Source of the DNA: Rhodanobacter sp.
Lineage (GTDB): Bacteria; Pseudomonadota; Gammaproteobacteria; Xanthomonadales; Rhodanobacteraceae
DNA length: 64,000 nucleotides
Reading direction: 5' to 3'
Assembly (NCBI GenBank): GCA_024711345.1
Contig: JANJTA010000006.1
Location: forward strand, 1 to 64,000
The notes beneath the pieces are model-generated. The model ran no database searches, was not told the DNA's origin, and saw only the letters and a program-made list of their open reading frames with translations. This document shows, piece after piece, positions 40,606-49,583 of the stretch. The stretch's first letter is position 1. Each line of letters begins with the position of its first letter. Position numbers and translations under genes: made by a program.

Positions 40606-43089
40606 TCAATCCTCGCGCAACAGCCGCATCGGCGGCGTGCGGCTGACCTTTCGCGTGCCGGCCAGGCCCAGCAGCATCACCACCAGCGCCGCGCCCGCGG
40701 CGCCGCCGAGCAGCGGCCATGGCGGCGGCACGAAGCCTTCGATGTGGAACACCGCCTGCCCCAGCCACAGCCCGGCGCCGGCGGCGCCGAGTGCGGCGGT
40801 GAGGCCGGCGACCAGACCGAGCAGGGCGAACTCGCAGGCGGCGGCCACGCGCAGTTGTGCGCGGCGCGCGCCCAGCGTGCGCAGCAGGGCGGCTTCGTGG
40901 CGGCGCTCGGCCGCGCTGGCGGCCAGTGCGGCGGCCAGCACCAGTGCGCCGGCGAGCAGGCTGAAGCCGAGGATCCAGCGCACCGCATTGCCGACCCGGT
41001 CGACGATCTCGCGCACGCGATCGAGCAGCGAGTCGACGTCGACCAGGCTGAGGTTGGGGTAATCGCGCGACAACTGCGCCAGCTCGCTGGCGTGCCCGCG
41101 CGGCAGGTGGAAGCTGGCCAGCCAGGTGTGTGGCAGCGCGCCGGCGTGGGCCGGGTCGAGCAGCAGGAAGAAGTTGACCCGGAACGAACTCCAGTCGACC
41201 TTGCGCACGCTGCTGACCTTCGCATCGATGCTGCCTTCGCCCACGTCGAAGCGCAGCGTGTCGCCGATCTTCAGCGCGAACATGTCGCGCCACATGGTGT
41301 CGATCGACACCTCGGCCTGGGCCGGCTGCGGACCCTGCCAGCGGCCGGCGATCACCTCGTTCGCGGGCGGCAGTTCGGCGGACCAGGACAGCCGCAGCTG
41401 GCGGTCGGTCCAGTCCTTCGCGCGCTCGTCGGCGAAGGCGAGCTGGTCGATCGGGCGGCCGTTGATGGCGATGAGCTTGCCCACCGCCAGCGGCAGCATG
41501 TTGAGCTGGTCGCCGCCGGTCGTGGCCAGCGCCTGCTCGAAGCCGGCGCGCTGGTCGTCCTGCAGGTTCAGCGCGAACCAGTTCGGCGTGTCCGCCGGCA
41601 ATTCCTGGCGCCAGCCCTGCAGCAGTGCCGGCGCCACGATCGCCAGCAACAGCAGCGCGCACAGGCCCAGGCTGAGCGCGGTGGCCTGGATCACGCTCAG
41701 CGCAGGCCGCCGCGCCAGCGCGGCGAGACCGAGGCGCAACGCCGGGTGCGCGCCCGGCGCGATGCGCCGGGCCAGCCACAGCAGCAAGCCGGCCAGCAGT
41801 GCCGCGATCAGCGCCACGCCGAGCAGGCTGGCGGTGAGGATGCCGGCCAGGGTGAGCGAGCTGCTCTGGCTCCAGATCAGGCCCAGCGCCACCAGCGCCG
41901 GGATCAGGTACAGCGCGTCGAAGCGGCGTACCCGCCGCTGCATGCTCTGACGGAATACCGCCACCGGCGGCACCTCGGCCAGCCGTGCCAGCGGCGGCAA
42001 GGCGAAGCCGATCAGCACGGCGATACCCATCGCGGCGGCGGCAAACGATGGCGCCAGCGGCAGCACGGTCGGCACGTTGCCGAACAACTGGCTGGCCAGC
42101 AGCCAGGCCAGTTGCGCCAATCCCAGCGCGAGCAGCACGCCGAGTGCGGTGGCCGGCACGGCGAGTGCGCCCAGCGTGCCCAGCAACAGCCCCAGCACGC
42201 GCTGGCGCGGCGTGCCCAGCGCACGCAGCAGCGCCACTTCGGCGGTCTTGCGGCGCGCGTAGCGCTGCGCGGACAGCGCGATCGCGATGCCGGCCAGCAG
42301 CGCCGACAGCAGGGCGGTCAGGCGCAGGAACGCACCGGCGCGGTCGAACGCCGTGCGCATGCGCTCCTGGGTCTGTTCCGGCGTGATCAGCTGCGCGCCC
42401 TGCGGCAGCGCGGTCGCCTGCGCCCAGTCGCGCCAGGCCTGCACCGCCGCCGGCGTACCGGCCAGCAGCAGGCGGTGGCGGGCACGGCTGCCGGTGCCGA
42501 GCAGGCCGGCCTGTTCGGCGTCGGCCAGGCTCATCAGCGCACGCGGCGCCAGCGCCAGCAGCTCGCCGCCGTCGGGCTGGCGCAGCAGTTCGGCGGCAAT
42601 GGTCAGCTCGCGCCCGCCCAGTTGCAGCGGCTGGCCGACCTGGAGGCCCAGTGCCACCAGCGCGCGATGGTCGAGGTAGACCTGGCCGGCGGCCGGGGCG
42701 TGGCCGTTGCGCGTGCGGCCGGCGGCGTCGCGCAGCTCCAGCTTGCCACGCAGCGGATAATGGGCATCGACCGCCTGCACGTCGAGCAACTGGGTCTGCT
42801 CGTGGGCAAACGCCACGCTGGGAAAGCCGGCGGTGCGGGCGAGCTGCAGGCCGTCGCCGCGGGCGCGCTCGGCGAACGTGTCAGGCAGGGGCTGCGGCGA
42901 CGACACGCCGATGTCGCCGCCGATCAGTTCGGCGGCGCTGGCCAGCATGCCGCGCTCGATCCGCGTCGCCAGCGTGGCGACCACGCCCAGCGCCACCACC
43001 GCCAGCACCAGCGACGCAGCCAGCGTGCGCAGTTCCGGCAGGTGCCATTCGCGACGCAGGCTGCGCAAGGCAAGCAGCAGCATCTTCAT
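40606..43089 (-). CDS. ABC transporter permease, YbbP/FtsX family
   Basis: An 827-aa membrane subunit with two FtsX domains. Helices: an N-terminal anchor (about 24-44), three in the first FtsX domain (around 265-400), further helices around 400-520, and three at the C-terminus (about 720-815), with long periplasmic parts (about 45-260 and 530-700). RRKTAEVALLRALGTPRQRV and RRHEAALLRTLGARRAQLRV are the duplicated coupling-helix motifs. E. coli YbbP is the closest characterised arrangement. The partner ATPase lies upstream with ATGA overlap. The probable role is extraction or export of an envelope substrate, linked by synteny with tesA. Confidence 0.9.
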   Translation of the reverse strand: MKMLLLALRSLRREWHLPELRTLAASLVLAVVALGVVATLATRIERGMLASAAELIGGDIGVSSPQPLPDTFAERARGDGLQLARTAGFPSVAFAHEQTQLLDVQAVDAHYPLRGKLELRDAAGRTRNGHAPAAGQVYLDHRALVALGLQVGQPLQLGGRELTIAAELLRQPDGGELLALAPRALMSLADAEQAGLLGTGSRARHRLLLAGTPAAVQAWRDWAQATALPQGAQLITPEQTQERMRTAFDRAGAFLRLTALLSALLAGIAIALSAQRYARRKTAEVALLRALGTPRQRVLGLLLGTLGALAVPATALGVLLALGLAQLAWLLASQLFGNVPTVLPLAPSFAAAAMGIAVLIGFALPPLARLAEVPPVAVFRQSMQRRVRRFDALYLIPALVALGLIWSQSSSLTLAGILTASLLGVALIAALLAGLLLWLARRIAPGAHPALRLGLAALARRPALSVIQATALSLGLCALLLLAIVAPALLQGWRQELPADTPNWFALNLQDDQRAGFEQALATTGGDQLNMLPLAVGKLIAINGRPIDQLAFADERAKDWTDRQLRLSWSAELPPANEVIAGRWQGPQPAQAEVSIDTMWRDMFALKIGDTLRFDVGEGSIDAKVSSVRKVDWSSFRVNFFLLLDPAHAGALPHTWLASFHLPRGHASELAQLSRDYPNLSLVDVDSLLDRVREIVDRVGNAVRWILGFSLLAGALVLAAALAASAAERRHEAALLRTLGARRAQLRVAAACEFALLGLVAGLTAALGAAGAGLWLGQAVFHIEGFVPPPWPLLGGAAGAALVVMLLGLAGTRKVSRTPPMRLLRED

Positions 43090-43787
43090 GCCGGCACGTC
43101 CGCGCCGGTCGAGACGACGCGGCCTGCCTCCAGTTCGATCCGGCGGTCGCAGCGCGCGGCCAGGGTCGCGTCATGGGTGACCAGCACCAGGGTGGTGCGG
43201 TGGTCGCGGTTCAGCGCGAACAGCAGGTCGCAGACGTGGTGGCCGGTGCGCTGGTCGAGGTTGCCGGTGGGTTCGTCGGCGAACAGCACGCGCGGGCCGT
43301 GCACGAATGCGCGGGCGATCGCCACGCGCTGCTGCTCGCCGCCGGACAGCTGGGCCGGGTAGTGCCGCCGCCGCGCGCCCAGGCCCACGGCTTCGAGCGC
43401 GGCGCGGGCGCGCGGGCGTGCCTCGCTGCTGCCTTCCAGTTCCAGCGGCAGCATCACGTTCTCCTCGGCGGTCAGTGCGGGCAGCAGGTGGAACGACTGG
43501 AACACGAAGCCGACCAGGCGCCGGCGCAGGTCGGCGCGGGCCTCTTCGTCCAGTTGCTGCAGCGCATGGCCGTCCAGCGCGATGCTGCCGTCGTCCGGCG
43601 TATCCAGTCCGGCCAGCAGGCCGAGCAGGGTAGTCTTGCCGGAGCCGGAGGCGCCGACGATGGCGAAGCTCTCGCCCGGGCGCACCTGCAGGCTGACCTG
43701 GCTGAGGATTTGCAGTCTCCCCTCGGGGCCGTTGACCGACTTGCTAACATCGCAGGCTTCAAGAAGAGGCCGGGAAGAATCACTCAT
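43086..43787 (-). CDS. ABC transporter ATP-binding protein, YbbA-like
   Basis: A 233-aa ATPase of the LolD/MacB type. Walker A GASGSGKTTLLGLL (about residue 41 on), Q loop FVFQSFHLLPALTAEENV, signature LSGGEQQRVAIARA, Walker B VLFADEPTGNLDQRT, and H loop LVTHD are all present. The ATG overlaps the first codon of tesA on the other strand (both use the CATG at 43785-43788). It is coupled to the permease gene by ATGA. As in E. coli ybbAP/tesA, gene order is conserved. Confidence 0.93.
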   Translation of the reverse strand: MSDSSRPLLEACDVSKSVNGPEGRLQILSQVSLQVRPGESFAIVGASGSGKTTLLGLLAGLDTPDDGSIALDGHALQQLDEEARADLRRRLVGFVFQSFHLLPALTAEENVMLPLELEGSSEARPRARAALEAVGLGARRRHYPAQLSGGEQQRVAIARAFVHGPRVLFADEPTGNLDQRTGHHVCDLLFALNRDHRTTLVLVTHDATLAARCDRRIELEAGRVVSTGADVPA

Positions 43788-44397
43788 GCGTCGATGCCTG
43801 TGGTTGCTGGTTGTTCTGTGCGGCATCGGCAGCGCCCAGGCGGCGGCGCCGAAAACCGTGCTGGTCCTGGGTGATTCGCTGTCCGCCGCGCACAACATCC
43901 CGGTCGAGGCCGGCTGGGTGCATCTGCTGGATGCGCGTCTCCAGCAGATGGTACCGAAGTGGACCGCGATCAATGCCAGCATCAGCGGCGAGACTTCGCT
44001 GAGCGGACGCAACCGTCTGCCCGCGCTGCTGGCGAAGTACCGGCCGGCCGTGCTGGTGCTGGAACTGGGCGCCAACGACGGCCTGCGCGGCTTGCCGCTG
44101 CCGGCCCTGCGCGACAACCTCGATGCGATGATCCGCACCGCGCAAAAGGCGAAGGTGCGCGTGCTGCTGGTCGGCATCGAGCTGCCGGTGAACTATGGCC
44201 CGCGCTACCGCGACGGGCTGCGTGCGGTCTATGCCGAATTGGCCCGCAGCCGGCATACCGCGCTGGTCCCGTTCCTGCTCGAAGGCATCGCGCTCGACCC
44301 CGCGCTGATGCAGGATGACGGCCTGCATCCGGTGGCCGCCGCCCAGCCGCGGGTGCTGGATACCGTATGGAAGCCGTTGCAGCCGCTGCTGCGCTGA
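43786..44397 (+). CDS. tesA: Acyl-CoA thioesterase I / lysophospholipase (GDSL)
   Basis: A 203-aa periplasmic SGNH hydrolase. Signal peptide MRRCLWLLVVLCGIGSAQA (1-19). Block I VLVLGDSLSAAHN (catalytic Ser), block III LELGANDGLRGLP (Asn), block V QDDGLHPVAAAQP (Asp-His). It acts on acyl esters such as acyl-CoA analogues and lysophospholipids. Its ATG (43786) overlaps the divergent ATPase start by two bases, so each promoter must lie inside the other gene. GGGAAG in the opposite coding part (43772 on) could be the ribosome site. Confidence 0.94.
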   Translation: MRRCLWLLVVLCGIGSAQAAAPKTVLVLGDSLSAAHNIPVEAGWVHLLDARLQQMVPKWTAINASISGETSLSGRNRLPALLAKYRPAVLVLELGANDGLRGLPLPALRDNLDAMIRTAQKAKVRVLLVGIELPVNYGPRYRDGLRAVYAELARSRHTALVPFLLEGIALDPALMQDDGLHPVAAAQPRVLDTVWKPLQPLLR

Positions 44398-44463
44398 AAC
44401 CGGGCCGTTTCTGAACCCTTGCGTCACGTCTTCACACGATCGTCACTAGCGCGCCGGTTATCT

Positions 44464-44479
44464 CTTCACATACGTGAAG
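44464..44479. promoter_or_regulatory. CTTCAC palindrome upstream of a response regulator
   Basis: CTTCACATACGTGAAG is a 6-4-6 inverted repeat, ending 18 bases before the regulator ATG; the word CTTCACA also occurs at 44430-44436, 34 bases upstream. This would suit an autoregulatory site for a PhoB-type regulator. Unproven. Confidence 0.4.
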
Positions 44480-44497
44480 CCACGGGAGGTATGGACG

Positions 44498-45229
44498 ATG
44501 ACCGTACATGATGAGCAGGCGGGCTTGATCCTGCTGGTCGAGGACAACCGCCAGATTGCCGAGATGGTCGGCGAATTCCTGGAGCGGCGTGGCTACTCGG
44601 TGGATTACGCCGCCGACGGCGTGAGCGGGCTGCATCTGGCGGTGTCCAACAGCTACGACGTACTGGTGCTGGACCTGATGCTGCCGGGCCTGGACGGGCT
44701 GGAGGTCTGCCGCAAGCTGCGCCGGGAAGCGAAGAAGGCTACTCCGGTGCTGATGCTGACCGCCCGCGACACGCTGGAGGACAAGCTGGCCGGGCTCGAG
44801 GCCGGCGCCGACGATTACCTGGTGAAGCCGTTCGAGGTGCGCGAGCTGGAGGCGCGGCTGCGTGCGCTGATTCGCCGCGACCGCCGTCAGGTGTCCACCG
44901 AGGTGCTCAGCGTCGGCGACATGACCCTGGACACCGCCACGTTGCGGCTGACCCGCGACGGCCAGGAGCTGACCGTGTCGCCGATCGGCCTGAAGCTGCT
45001 GGCGATCCTGATGCGCGAGTCGCCGCGGGTGGTCAGCCGGCGCGACATCGAACGCGAGATCTGGGGTGATACGCTGCCCGATTCCGATACCCTGCGCTCG
45101 CACCTGTACAACCTGCGCCGGGTCATCGACAAACCTTTCGCGCGACCGCTGCTACACACCATCCACTCGGCGGGCTACCGCCTGGCGGACCTCGAATCCG
45201 AAGTGGCTTCTTCGCCCCAGACGGCCTGA
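44498..45229 (+). CDS. OmpR/PhoB-family response regulator
   Basis: A 243-aa regulator. Receiver: LILLVEDNRQIAEMVGEF, phosphoacceptor in DVLVLDLMLPGLDG, LMLTARD, and VKPFEVREL. DNA-binding winged helix: TVSPIGLKLLAILMRESPRVV, SDTLRSHLYNLRRVIDKPF and TIHSAGYRLAD. The ATG 44498 has GGGAGG eight bases upstream; ATG 44491 is in another frame. The kinase gene follows after 39 bp. The target is unknown; the palindrome upstream suggests self-control. Confidence 0.92.
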   Translation: MTVHDEQAGLILLVEDNRQIAEMVGEFLERRGYSVDYAADGVSGLHLAVSNSYDVLVLDLMLPGLDGLEVCRKLRREAKKATPVLMLTARDTLEDKLAGLEAGADDYLVKPFEVRELEARLRALIRRDRRQVSTEVLSVGDMTLDTATLRLTRDGQELTVSPIGLKLLAILMRESPRVVSRRDIEREIWGDTLPDSDTLRSHLYNLRRVIDKPFARPLLHTIHSAGYRLADLESEVASSPQTA

Positions 45230-45268
45230 CATCAATCACCGCGCATCACGGGTAGGCGCACACAGGTA

Positions 45269-46291
45269 ATGGATAGCAGGGTCAACGCAGTCACGTTTCG
45301 TGTGGGTGCCTTCCGCCGGCGCGTCGCATGGGTGTTCTCCCTGCAGTTCGTGATCGTGGTGGTGGTGTGCATGCTGGGCATCTACAACGTGGCGCACACC
45401 GCGGTGGTGATCATGGCGATCGTGCTCACCACCGCGCTCGCGTGGCTCGCCTTGCGGCGCGAGTGGCGGCCGGTGCGCGCGCTGGCGCGGCTGGTGAATC
45501 GCTGGGACGGCGAGCTGCAGGATCACGAGGCGCTGCACCTGGAGCAGTTGTCCACCCATGCCGACGCCGACGTGGCCTCGCTGGCGCGGGGCCTGCACGG
45601 CTTCGCCACGCGCCTGGCCAGCTACAACCAGCGCGAGCGCAATTTCACCCGCGACGCCAGCCATGAACTGCGCAGTCCGCTCACCGTGATCAAGATGTCG
45701 GTGGACATGCTGGCCGAGGAGGAGGGCCTCAGCGACTTCGGTCAGCGCTCGGTGCGCCGCATCAGGCGTGCCGCCCGCGAAATGGAAGTGCTGGTGGATG
45801 CGCTGCTGATCCTCGCACGCGAGACCGACAGCGTGGCCGACGAGCAGTACTTCGTCGTCAACGACGCCTTGCGCAAGGAGCTGGATTTCGCCCGCGAGCT
45901 GCTGGCCGGCCGGCCGATCGAGCTGCTGCTGGAGGAGCCCGCCCGCTTCGCGTTGCAGGGCTCGCCGCAGGCGTTCTCGGTGCTGTGCTGGCAGTTGATC
46001 CGCAATGCCTGCCAGCAGACCGAGCAGGGCTGCGTGGTGGTCACGGTGTTGCCCGGTGCGATCAGCGTGCACAACCGGATCACCTCGCTGCTGCCCGGCA
46101 AGGGCTATCCGGTGCGCGTGCGCGGCGCCGACCGGCACGGTTTCGAGCTGGCCATCGCCCAGCGGATCAGCGACCGCTTCGCCTGGCCGCTGGAACTGCA
46201 GGCGGGCCAGGGCCAGGAAAACACCGCGCGCATCCGTTTCCCACACCCGCTGCCGGCGCATGCGCCGGAGCAGAGTTTCATGGAATCGTAG
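45269..46291 (+). CDS. Sensor histidine kinase with minimal sensor and atypical ATP lid
   Basis: A 340-aa kinase. Two helices (about residues 18-40 and 44-66) are joined by almost no periplasmic loop, so it probably senses within the membrane or via a partner. A HAMP-like linker, HisKA RDASHELRSPLTVIKMSVDM and the N box LIRNACQQT follow. The G1 region reads GAISVHNRITSLLPG in place of the usual DxGxG, and the G2 part is GFELAIAQ. The ATPase may still work, since some families have an Asn-based G1 box, but activity is not certain. It is paired with the preceding regulator. Confidence 0.85.
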   Translation: MDSRVNAVTFRVGAFRRRVAWVFSLQFVIVVVVCMLGIYNVAHTAVVIMAIVLTTALAWLALRREWRPVRALARLVNRWDGELQDHEALHLEQLSTHADADVASLARGLHGFATRLASYNQRERNFTRDASHELRSPLTVIKMSVDMLAEEEGLSDFGQRSVRRIRRAAREMEVLVDALLILARETDSVADEQYFVVNDALRKELDFARELLAGRPIELLLEEPARFALQGSPQAFSVLCWQLIRNACQQTEQGCVVVTVLPGAISVHNRITSLLPGKGYPVRVRGADRHGFELAIAQRISDRFAWPLELQAGQGQENTARIRFPHPLPAHAPEQSFMES

Positions 46292-46294
46292 GCT

Positions 46295-47650
46295 TCAGCC
46301 GGCCGGCAGCGCCACCGTAAAGGCGCAGCCGGTCTTCGCCTTGACCTCGTCCAGGCTCACGCCCTGGTTGAGTTCGATCAGGGTCAGGCCCTTGCCCTTG
46401 GCCACCTCGAACACGCACAGGTCGGTGATGATCAGATCCACCACCTGCTTGCCGGTGAGCGGCAGGTCGCACTGGTTCTTGATCTTCGGCGAACCGTCCT
46501 TTGCGGTGTGCTCCATCAGCACCACCACGCGCTTGACGCCGCTGACCAGGTCCATCGCGCCGCCGGGGCCCTTGACCATCTTGCCCGGCACCATCCAGTT
46601 GGCCAGGTCGCCGGTGGCCGACACTTCCAGGCCGCCCAGGATCGACAGGTCGATGTGGCCGCCGCGGATCATCGCGAACGAGTCGGCGCTGGAGAAGAAG
46701 CTGGAGCCGGGCAACGTGGTGATGGTCTGCTTGCCGGCGTTGATCAGGTCGGGGTCGAGCTGGTCCTCGGTCGGGAACGGGCCGATGCCGAGCAGGCCGT
46801 TCTCCGACTGCAGGGTGACGCTGACGCCTTCCGGAATGTAGTTCGCCACCATGGTGGGAATGCCGATGCCGAGGTTCACGTAGAAGCCGTCGCGCAATTC
46901 CTTCGCGGCCCGCTTGGCCATCAATACCCGGGTCGGGCTTTCCTTGCCCGCGGCCACGCCGGCGATGGTGCGGAACTCGATGCGCTTCTCGTACTTCGCG
47001 CCCTGCACGATGCGATCGACGTAGATGCCCGGCACGTGGATGTTGTTCGGGTCCAGCTCGCCCACCGGCACCAGGTGCTCCACCTCGGCCACGCAGACCT
47101 TGCCGCAGGTGGCGATCATCGGGTTGAAGTTGCGCGCGGTCTCGCGGAACACCAGGTTGCCGTGCGCATCGCCCTTCCAGGCCTTGACGATCGACAGGTC
47201 CGCCGTGATCGACTCCTCCAGCACGTATTCCTTGCCGTTGAAGACCTTGGTCTCCTTGCCCTCGGCCAGCTTGGTGCCGAACGCGGTGCGCGTGTAGAAG
47301 CCGGGGATGCCGGCGCCGCCGGCGCGCAGCTTCTCGGCCAGCGTGCCCTGCGGGGTCAGGTGCAGTTCCAGCTCGCCGGCCAGGGTCTGCCGCTCGAACT
47401 CCTTGTTCTCGCCCACGTAGGAGGCGTACACGCGCTTGACCTGGTGGGTCTTCAGCAGCGGGCCCATGCCGAAATCGTCCACGCCGGCGTTGTTGCCCAC
47501 GATGGTCAGGTCCTTCGTGCCGGCCTGCAGCAGGCCGCCGATCAGGTTCTCGGGGATGCCGCACAGGCCGAAGCCGCCGGCGGCAATCGTCATGCCGTCG
47601 AACAACAGGCCGTCAAGGGCTTGCGCCGCGTTCGGATACACCTTGTCCAT
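46295..47650 (-). CDS. Fused 3-oxoacid CoA-transferase (subunits A and B)
   Basis: A 451-aa single chain containing both CoA-transferase subunits. Subunit A (about 1-235) has [20 protein letters not shown] and [17 protein letters not shown]; subunit B (about 242-450) has [18 protein letters not shown], the catalytic-glutamate site [14 protein letters not shown] (E283) and [15 protein letters not shown]. Most bacteria encode separate ScoA and ScoB; the fusion resembles mitochondrial SCOT. It moves CoA from succinyl-CoA to acetoacetate, allowing ketone-body or PHB-derived acetoacetate use. The gene is alone, convergent with the two-component system and divergent from the BlaI pair. Confidence 0.93.
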   Translation of the reverse strand: MDKVYPNAAQALDGLLFDGMTIAAGGFGLCGIPENLIGGLLQAGTKDLTIVGNNAGVDDFGMGPLLKTHQVKRVYASYVGENKEFERQTLAGELELHLTPQGTLAEKLRAGGAGIPGFYTRTAFGTKLAEGKETKVFNGKEYVLEESITADLSIVKAWKGDAHGNLVFRETARNFNPMIATCGKVCVAEVEHLVPVGELDPNNIHVPGIYVDRIVQGAKYEKRIEFRTIAGVAAGKESPTRVLMAKRAAKELRDGFYVNLGIGIPTMVANYIPEGVSVTLQSENGLLGIGPFPTEDQLDPDLINAGKQTITTLPGSSFFSSADSFAMIRGGHIDLSILGGLEVSATGDLANWMVPGKMVKGPGGAMDLVSGVKRVVVLMEHTAKDGSPKIKNQCDLPLTGKQVVDLIITDLCVFEVAKGKGLTLIELNQGVSLDEVKAKTGCAFTVALPAG

Positions 47651-47760
47651 CGCTGTGCCTTCCTCTTAGGAGAGTCAGCTGCCAAGGATACGACGGAATG
47701 GCGCCGGCCGGCCTTGTACCAAGGTCTCAGATGCGCGGGCAGATCGCTTGACACGAACAA

Positions 47761-47772
47761 TTACGCGTGTAA
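47761..47772. promoter_or_regulatory. BlaI-type operator, distal copy
   Basis: TTACGCGTGTAA, a TACxxxTGTA-type palindrome with one imperfection, 24 bases upstream of the proximal copy. Confidence 0.65.
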
Positions 47773-47784
47773 ACATCAAATCAC

Positions 47785-47796
47785 TTACACGTGTAA
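47785..47796. promoter_or_regulatory. BlaI-type operator, proximal copy
   Basis: TTACACGTGTAA is a perfect palindrome containing TACA-CG-TGTA, the known half-site form for BlaI/MecI repressors. It ends 10 bases before the repressor ATG, leaving little room for a leader; autorepression is expected. Confidence 0.75.
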
Positions 47797-47806
47797 ACGA
47801 TGACTC

Positions 47807-48178
47807 ATGGCGATCAGCGAAGCCGAGGCGGTGGTGATGGACGTGCTGTGGCGCGAGGCGCCGCGCACGGCCGAGGAGATCCTGGCCGAGGTCGGTCCGG
47901 CGCAGGCCTGGCAGGAGGGCACGGTGAAATCCCTGCTCAACCGCCTGCTGAAGAAGAAGGCCGTGCACGCCGAGCGCGACGGCCGCCGCTACCTGTACAC
48001 GCCGCTGCTGACGCGCGAGCAGTACGTGCAGCAGGAAAGCAAGGGCCTGCTCGACCGCCTGTTCGGCGGTCGCGTGGCGCCGCTGGTGGCGCATTTCTCC
48101 GAGCAGCGCAAGCTGTCGAAGAAGGACATCGCCGAACTGCGCAAGCTGCTGCAGGAGCTCGACGATGAGCAGCGTTGA
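47807..48178 (+). CDS. BlaI/MecI/CopY-family repressor
   Basis: A 123-aa winged-helix repressor. ISEAEAVVMDVLWREAPRTA, TVKSLLNRLLKKKAVHAERD and RRYLYTPLLTREQYV make the DNA-binding domain (about 1-75), with the C-terminal dimerisation helix LDRLFGGRVAPLVAHFSE. Family members bind TACA-TGTA operators and are cleaved when the partner metallopeptidase is activated. Two such operators lie just upstream, so it represses its own operon. The following gene overlaps its end by 14 bases. No ribosome site is clear; translation may be leaderless. Confidence 0.93.
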   Translation: MAISEAEAVVMDVLWREAPRTAEEILAEVGPAQAWQEGTVKSLLNRLLKKKAVHAERDGRRYLYTPLLTREQYVQQESKGLLDRLFGGRVAPLVAHFSEQRKLSKKDIAELRKLLQELDDEQR

Positions 48179-49511
48179 GCTGGTCGCCATCGACTGGCTC
48201 GGACGCGGCTGGCTGCTGCTGCTTGCCTTCACGGCTGCCGCGCTGCTGGTGGCCGCGCTGCGCCGGCCGTGCCGCCGCCTGTTCGGTGCCGAACGCGCGT
48301 TCCAGCTGTGGCTGCTGCCGCCGCTGGCGTTGCTGGCCAGCCAGCTGCCGCATGCGGCAACGCCGGTCGCGACGCTGCCGCCGGTGGTGGCCGCGATCAC
48401 CTCGGTCGCCAGCGTGCTGCCGGCGCACGCCGTGCGCGCGAGTGCCGTCGACTGGCGCGCCGCCGCCGTGCTGGCCTGGCTCGTCGGCAGCGTGCTCAGC
48501 CTGCTGCTGGCCGCGCTCGCGCAGAACCGCTACCGCGCCCGGCTGCGCGGTGCCACGGTCGTGGCCGCCATGCCATCGCGCTGGCCGGTGCTGCGTGCCG
48601 TCGGTACGGATATTGGCCCGGCCCTGGTCGGCGCCTGGCGCGCGCGCATCGTGGTGCCGGCGGATTTCGAGCAACGCTACGGCGCCGGGGAGCGCGCGCT
48701 GATCCTCGCCCACGAGACCGCCCATGCGCGCCGCGGCGACGGCTGGTGGTGCCTGCTCGCACGCATCCTTGCCGCATTGTTCTGGTGCCACCCGTTGGCG
48801 TGGTGGGCGCTGGCCGCGCTGCGCCATGACCAGGAACTGGCCTGCGACGCCGCCGTGCTGCGCGAGCACGGCGAACAGCGCCGCAGCTATGCGAATGCGA
48901 TGTTGAAGACCCAGTCGGCCGCGTTCGCGCTGCCGGTGGGCTGCACGTGGTCCCCGCGTCATCCACTCACGGAGCGTATTGCCATGTTGAACTCCAAGCC
49001 AAGGTTCTCCGGCCGCCACATTGGCGCCATCGCGGTAAGCGCCATCGCCGGTGTCGTCGCTGCAACGGTCTATGCGGCCGTGCCGGCAAGTTCGGCCAGC
49101 GCGCCTGTGTCCGACCGCTACACCTTGAAGCTGGACATCGGCTTCGATGGCCAGCCTGCCGAGGCACATTTCACGCAATGCCTGAAGCCTGGCGAGTTCG
49201 GCAGCTTCAACGGCTCCCGTGACGGCGTGCCCGACTGGCATGGCCGCTTCGCCGTGGTCCCGACGGCGCAGGGCGAGATCGAAGTCCGCACCCGGCTCGA
49301 GGCAAGCTTCACCAAGGCCGATGGCAGCGTGCAGACGCTGTCGGCGCAACCCGTCGTGAGGACGGCGTCGCGGAAGCAGGCCACCATCCTGCTGGGTGCG
49401 CAGGTGGCGCTGTCGCCGGATGGAGCGAAGGTTTCGGCGGGCGAACCCGCGATGCGGGTTGATCTCACCCCGTCTGCAGGATGCACGGGTGGATTGGCAC
49501 CGGCAGCATGA
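48165..49511 (+). CDS. M56-family (BlaR1-like) membrane metallopeptidase
   Basis: A 448-aa integral membrane peptidase. Helices at about 15-32, 44-60, and 100-120; zinc motif HETAH at 183-187, followed by the third ligand region LACDAAVLREHG. A last helix (about 287-307) leads to a periplasmic domain (about 310-448) that is not a penicillin-binding domain. It probably cleaves the BlaI-like repressor in response to an unknown envelope signal; no beta-lactamase gene is near. It overlaps the repressor gene by 14 bases. The C-terminal domain holds two cysteines and beta-rich sequence of unknown type. Confidence 0.88.
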   Translation: MSSVELVAIDWLGRGWLLLLAFTAAALLVAALRRPCRRLFGAERAFQLWLLPPLALLASQLPHAATPVATLPPVVAAITSVASVLPAHAVRASAVDWRAAAVLAWLVGSVLSLLLAALAQNRYRARLRGATVVAAMPSRWPVLRAVGTDIGPALVGAWRARIVVPADFEQRYGAGERALILAHETAHARRGDGWWCLLARILAALFWCHPLAWWALAALRHDQELACDAAVLREHGEQRRSYANAMLKTQSAAFALPVGCTWSPRHPLTERIAMLNSKPRFSGRHIGAIAVSAIAGVVAATVYAAVPASSASAPVSDRYTLKLDIGFDGQPAEAHFTQCLKPGEFGSFNGSRDGVPDWHGRFAVVPTAQGEIEVRTRLEASFTKADGSVQTLSAQPVVRTASRKQATILLGAQVALSPDGAKVSAGEPAMRVDLTPSAGCTGGLAPAA

Positions 49512-49583
49512 AGCCGACCGACGCCTGAGCTGGAATGGCAGCTGGCGGGGCGAACGTGCGGCCCTTGGCGGACAAGGGGCCCG

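Noticed and set aside
40534-43362. Plus-strand 942-residue open frame opposite the permease and ATPase genes
   Set aside because: Gln/Arg/Ala-rich, no domain; the minus-strand ABC genes carry all motifs.
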